In this document: positions 59,705 through 64,000 of the stretch, piece by piece
How positions within the stretch are numbered: the first letter of the stretch is position 1
Layout of the letters: every line of letters starts with the position of its first letter
Assembly (NCBI GenBank): GCA_947561395.2
Contig: OX387184.1
Coordinates: 8,556,001-8,620,000, forward strand
DNA from: Buxus sempervirens
Taxonomy: Eukaryota; Streptophyta; Magnoliopsida; Buxales; Buxaceae
Length of the DNA: 64,000 nucleotides
Direction: 5' to 3'
The notes under the pieces: model-generated
Told to the model about the DNA's origin: nothing
Database searches by the model: none
Seen by the model: only the letters and a program-made list of their open reading frames with translations
Program-made: the position numbers and the translations under genes

Positions 59705-60072
59705 TGGGTTGAACCCTTTTCAATCTCTCTCACTTCAGTCCTGTTTCTACCACGTCCGGGTTTTCAATGTTAAAATCCTTGTCAATGTAAAAACCCTGTT
59801 TCTACCACGTCCTGTTTCTCGGATTTTCAATGTCAAAACCCTTTTCAATGTAAAAACGCTGTTTCTGCCACGTCATGTTTCCTCTCTCTTTTCAATGTTG
59901 CTGCCACATCCGACTTTTCAATGTAAAAACCCTTTTCAATGTTGCTGTCACGTCGTCCAGGTTGAAACCTTTTCAATCTCTCTTTTCAGTCTTGTTTCTG
60001 CCAGGTCCAGGTTTCAATGTAAAAAGTAAAAACCCTTTTCAATGTTGCTGCCACGTTCTGGTTTTCAATGCG
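59705..60072. repeat. Irregular minisatellite
   Basis: Interspersed repeats of TTTTCAATGTAAAAACCC, TTTTCAATGTTGCTGCCAC and TGTTTCTGCCACGTC with varying spacing. It gives artefactual open frames rich in FQCCCHV-like words. Origin unknown. Confidence 0.85.
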
Positions 60073-60134
60073 AAATAAAATTTATTGTTAAAGAAATTAA
60101 AAAAACAAAAAAAAAAAAGAGAAAATCAAACTTG

Positions 60135-60200
60135 AAGTCGAAGATGGTAGTGGTGTGGATGTAAAGAAGTCGAAGATGGTAGTGGTGTGGATGTAAAGAA
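60135..60200. repeat. Two-copy 32-bp tandem repeat
   Basis: GTCGAAGATGGTAGTGGTGT followed by GGATGTAAAGAA occurs twice in succession just outside the 3' end of the LINE. Confidence 0.85.
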
Positions 60201-60235
60201 TTGAAATTAAAAAAAGGAAAAAACATGGGAAAGTA

Positions 60236-63200
60236 AATCTTTTTTTCTTTTCTTTTTTTGATACTAATAACAGCAGGTGATTACAAACTAACACACTTTC
60301 TGAGCAACGCTTCGAACAAATCTTCGAGTAGATCTTCCAATTACATCCTCCGTGACTATCTTCACAATCTCCGGTGGAAAGTTGTTGAACCAGCAGCAAG
60401 AGAATAGATCGAGAGCATGATTAGCAAGTCAATCTGCCACCATATTGGCCTCCCTATAAATACTGACCATCTTCACGCTGATGAAAAACCCAACCAGGTG
60501 TCTTGCTTCATCTATCAGGGGAGCTATTTTCCATGGGGTAGAGGAGGGCTTCAAAAAACTGTTAACTATGCCTTGGGAGTCGCATTCAATCTGGATTTTG
60601 CTGATGTTACATGCCAACGCCATTTTCAATCCCTCAACAACAGCCATGGCTTCAGCAACAATGGCTTTTGAGACGCCAATTCGGTATGCCAGAGCCCCTC
60701 TAATTCTTCCTTCATCACTTCTCAGAACTGCTTCAATGGCCGCAATCCCAGGCGATCCTCTCACTGCTCCATCTGTATTAATCGTTGTCCATCCACTGCT
60801 AGGCCTATTCCATCCCACATAAATGTCCTCCACCGCCTACTCTACTCCATGATTCTTGTTTCTAGCTTCCTTCAGCCGCAACGAGTCTTCTTGCAATTTA
60901 TGGAATAAAGAGATTGTTACTTGAATTGAAGGCCTAATATTTTCAAATATAAGCTTGTTTCTGGCTGTCCACACAGCCCAACACACGTGTGCCCAGGCTG
61001 TTAGGATATTCCCTGATTGAATGTTTTCAAGTTTCTCTAGCTCCATTAACACTTCAAAGACCCAGTTCGTGCAAGATTGCTGCTGAGTTTGGGGGGGATT
61101 CTGCCCCCGACCCCTCCAAACCAAATAGCACGAATATAGTCACATTTAACAAAGAGATGGAAATGAGATTCCTGCTCCTTGCTGCAGAGAACACATCTCT
61201 CAGGAGGGTTGCCAATTCTGCTGCTTATCAAGTCATTCGTGAGATGTGCCTCTTGCATCACCTTCCAGAGGAATATTCTTATCTTTTGGGCACACGGGAG
61301 GTGCCAAATTTTTAGCCACCTCTTGTCATTTGCAAAATTACAGTCATAGTTGCTTAGAATCCTGTAAGCAGAATTAACTGTATACTTACCTGAAGAAGTC
61401 CCCATCCATACAAGTCTATCGCTTGTAGCAAATTTGTTAATGGGTATCGTTAGAATCCTTCCCACTGCTTCTTCATTAAACACGTCCCTCACCTTCTCAA
61501 AAATCCAGCACTTCCTCTCTTGGTCAATCAGCTCTGCGACTTCCATATCTTGCCTTGGGAGGGGTCTCCTCATATCTTCATTGGAGATAGAGGGCCTCCA
61601 GCTACTGTCCTCAACAGCAACCGCCCTCCCATTTGATAGGCTCCACCCCTACCTTTCTCAATAACCTCTCTGGATTTACAAACCTGTTTCCAGAGCCAAG
61701 AGTGGCAACTCTTGGCCTGCACTTTAAGGAACTCCTCATTAGCGCAGTACTTGGCCTTCATTAACTTAGACCACAACTTGTCCTCATTAACCGCCAACTC
61801 CCACGCAACTTTAGCAAAAAGTGCCTTATTTATCTTCTTACAACATTTGATGTTCAGCCCTCCAAACCTTTTTGGGAGGCAGACTTTTTCTCAGCACACA
61901 GTATGCATAGGATTGTCTTTTCCTGGTTTATGCCAAAAAAACCTTCTCGCTTCTTTGTTAACTCTTTCAGATATTGCCTCCGGGAGCTTAAGGCTTGCCA
62001 TGTGATACTGGGCAGAGCTCATAAGAGCAGAATTGATTAATGTTAACCTGCCGGCTTGTGTGAGGAGCTTAGCCTTCCACTCGGAGAGCTTGCGGTTGAT
62101 TTTCTCCATCAGGTCAGAGAAGTGGTGAATTTTCGGGGTTGTCATGAACGTAGGGAGGCCAAGATACTTCCCCGGGGATTGGGATGGTCTAACTCCGAAA
62201 ATCCTTGCCAAACTACCTTTTTCCTGCCCAACAACACAAGGACTAAAGTAGAGTTCAGATTTAATAGGATTGAATTTATGCCCCGCAGCTTCACAAAAGA
62301 CAGAAATGATATCATTAAAATTTCTCATGTTAGTGTGGTTAGCCCTGCCAAAAAGGAGCAGGTCATCAGCAAACATGAGATGACTCACCTGATTAGCCGT
62401 TCCACTAACCTTGACTCCATGGATTTTTTGGTCACATTCAGCTTTGGTAAGGGCCACGGACAAAACATGTTGGGTAAGGATAAAGATATAGGGAGACAGG
62501 GGGTCTCCCTGTCTTATCCCTCTCGAAGGATGGATAGCCCTACTAGGCTTGCCATTAATTAGCACATTATACCACACAGTTCTGATACACCACATTATGA
62601 GCTTCACAAATTTCTGATCAAATCCAAGAATAAGACAAGTATTTTCAATGAAGTTCCAACTAAGCCTATCATAGGCTTTGGTTAAGTCCAACTTAAGCGC
62701 AAACAAACCACTCTTAGACTTCTTCTTTTTGCCTTTGATAGTGTGATAGACCTCATGAGCAGCCAGAATATTCTCCTGGATGCGCCTTCCAAGGACGAAG
62801 GCACACTGGTGGGGGGAAATTATTCTAGTCATTAAGGGTCTAAGTCTATCCACGATAAGTCTAGAAATAATTTTATAGCTAAAATTGCAAAGACTTATAG
62901 GCCTATAATCATTGATTTTCTGGGGGTTCTCAATTTTAGGGACCAGAACAATATGAGTTTGATTAAGATTTTTATCAAAAGCACCAGTAGCAAAGAAGTT
63001 CTTGATCAACTTACATATATCATCTTTAATTACCTCCCAGTAAGAATGATAGAACACGCCCTGGAATCTGTCTGGCCCCAGACTTTTTAGAGCCCCCAGC
63101 TTCTTTGCAGCTTCCCATATTTCACCATCTGTGATAGGTCGCAATAAGGCATCATTATTAGCTTCAGAAACCACCGGGACTAAGCAGTCCAGAAATTTGA

Positions 63201-64000
63201 AGCTCCTGTTAAACCCATCATCAAGATAGATGTCAGCAAAGTGGTCAGTCACCAGCCTTTCCATTTCTTTCGGCTCCTTAACTTCCTCATTTTCTTCATT
63301 CTTTAGAGACACAATTCTATTCTTGGCTCTCCTCTGGATAGTGGTTGTGTGAAAGAATCTCGTATTTAGATCTCCATCTTGAAGCCATTTTATCCTGGAT
63401 TTCTGACACCAAAAAGTTTCTTGAGCATAAAGGGCATCAATATATCTCTTTCGGACTTCTTTCTCTTGGAAAATATCCGCAGGGCTTTCCTCTCTTTCAA
63501 TTTTCTTCTGGAGCTCCTTCAGCTCATCAAATAACACTGCTACCCTGTCATTTATGTCTCCAACCGATGTCTTATTCCAAATGCTCAAGCTTCCTCTCAA
63601 ATTGCACACCTTGCTGTACCAAGGCCCTGTGGATGACTCCCAACTTCTAGCAATGATGTTATGGCATCCTGGTTCATCAACCCATAACTTCTCAAATCTA
63701 AAAAGCTTGTACCTTTTGCCCATATTGTTGAGAGCCAAGCAGAGAGGCCCATGGTCAGAACTGATGATTGGGTCTTGCCAAAGAATGGCGTTGGGGAACA
63801 AGTGGCACCACTCCACGCTGCCCAACACCCTGTCAATCTTTTCTCTGATGTTTCCCCCTCCCAATCTCCCGTTGTTCCAAGTGTATTTTAACCCCTTGCA
63901 CGGAAGGTCCATCAAGTCACAAGAATTGAGAAACTCATGGAAACATTCAGCTTTCCGCACTTTAATGCCACTCCCACCTTTCTTTTCGTGACTGTACAGC
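60236..64000 (-). mobile_element. L1-type LINE, inactive, truncated by the window edge
   Basis: Non-LTR retrotransposon of the plant L1 lineage. From right to left: the end of the endonuclease (KIDRVLGSVEW, then SSDHGPL), reverse transcriptase, a zf-RVT zinc-binding domain and RNase H. An A-rich 3' tail is at about 60241-60258 on the minus strand. The ORF1 and endonuclease start lie beyond 64000. I could not define a target-site duplication because the far end is outside the window. Confidence 0.95.
60288..63998 (-). pseudogene. LINE ORF2 (endonuclease, reverse transcriptase, RNase H), broken
   Basis: The frame is open from the window edge to 61891 and includes DYRPISLCN, LKLDLTKAYDRLSW, RQGDPLSPYIF and the catalytic FADDLLLF. 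Breaks: in-frame TGA at 61891-61893 where Trp is expected (HTVC-stop-EKVCLPK), a frameshift near 61650, a frameshift near 61118, an in-frame stop at 60837-60839 (NHGVE-stop-AVEDIYVGW) and an in-frame TGA at 60429-60431 (NMVAD-stop-LANHA). The zf-RVT region (WHLPCAQKIRIFLWKV, then CVLCSKEQESHFHLFVKC) and RNase H residues (NTDGA, AEAM, ECDS, VAD) are recognisable. ORF2 ends at 60288. It cannot make a full-length protein. Confidence 0.95.

Overview
The window is plant nuclear DNA. It has intron-rich genes with GT-AG junctions, plant-specific families (a subfamily XII LRR receptor kinase, GH3 auxin amido synthetase, A3-type cyclin, PHD-homeodomain HAT3.1 type, a ROP GTPase exon), a plant L1-type LINE with an RNase H domain, and many small DNA transposons in AT-rich intergenic DNA. 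It looks like a flowering plant that is not a grass; I cannot name the species.

Layout. 1-477: the 5' flank of a receptor-kinase unit whose gene would lie off the left edge. 1375-3464 (-): an eight-exon A3-type cyclin with a GC-AG intron. 6182-15037 (-): two tandem, intact LRR receptor kinases (1009 and 1015 aa) in repeat units of about 6-7 kb. A stretch of the kinase-coding end is almost identical between them, as after gene conversion. 18810-28610 (-): an eight-exon PHD finger plus homeodomain protein (778 aa), with retroelement fragments in its introns. Sequence just downstream of this gene has been copied into the spacer between the two receptor kinases, which marks the breakpoints of the tandem duplication. 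31-41 kb: gene-poor, with transposon relics including a CACTA terminus and (CCA)n-cored inverted-repeat elements. 41.6-55.7 kb (+): a GH3 cluster of one canonical gene (600 aa), one intact diverged copy (599 aa), one pseudogene with three frameshifts and one degraded fragment. 55.7-60.2 kb: intergenic DNA with a stray ROP GTPase exon and a minisatellite. 60.2-64 kb (-): a decayed L1-type LINE running off the right edge.

How the genes relate. The window is not an operon or pathway cluster. Three themes stand out: tandem expansion of an immune-type receptor; tandem expansion and decay of an auxin-conjugating enzyme; and an insertion history that can be ordered by comparing paralogous repeats with and without each element. 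The receptors would act at the plasma membrane, the GH3 enzymes in the cytosol (conjugating indole-3-acetic acid to amino acids), and the cyclin and PHD-homeodomain protein in the nucleus. I found no clearly new gene system. The most unusual items are the conversion tract, the retro-insertions sharing one 3' tail (one only 24 nt long), the unrecognised 195-codon ORF in a retro-insertion, and the perfect 34-bp hairpin upstream of the PHD-homeodomain CDS.
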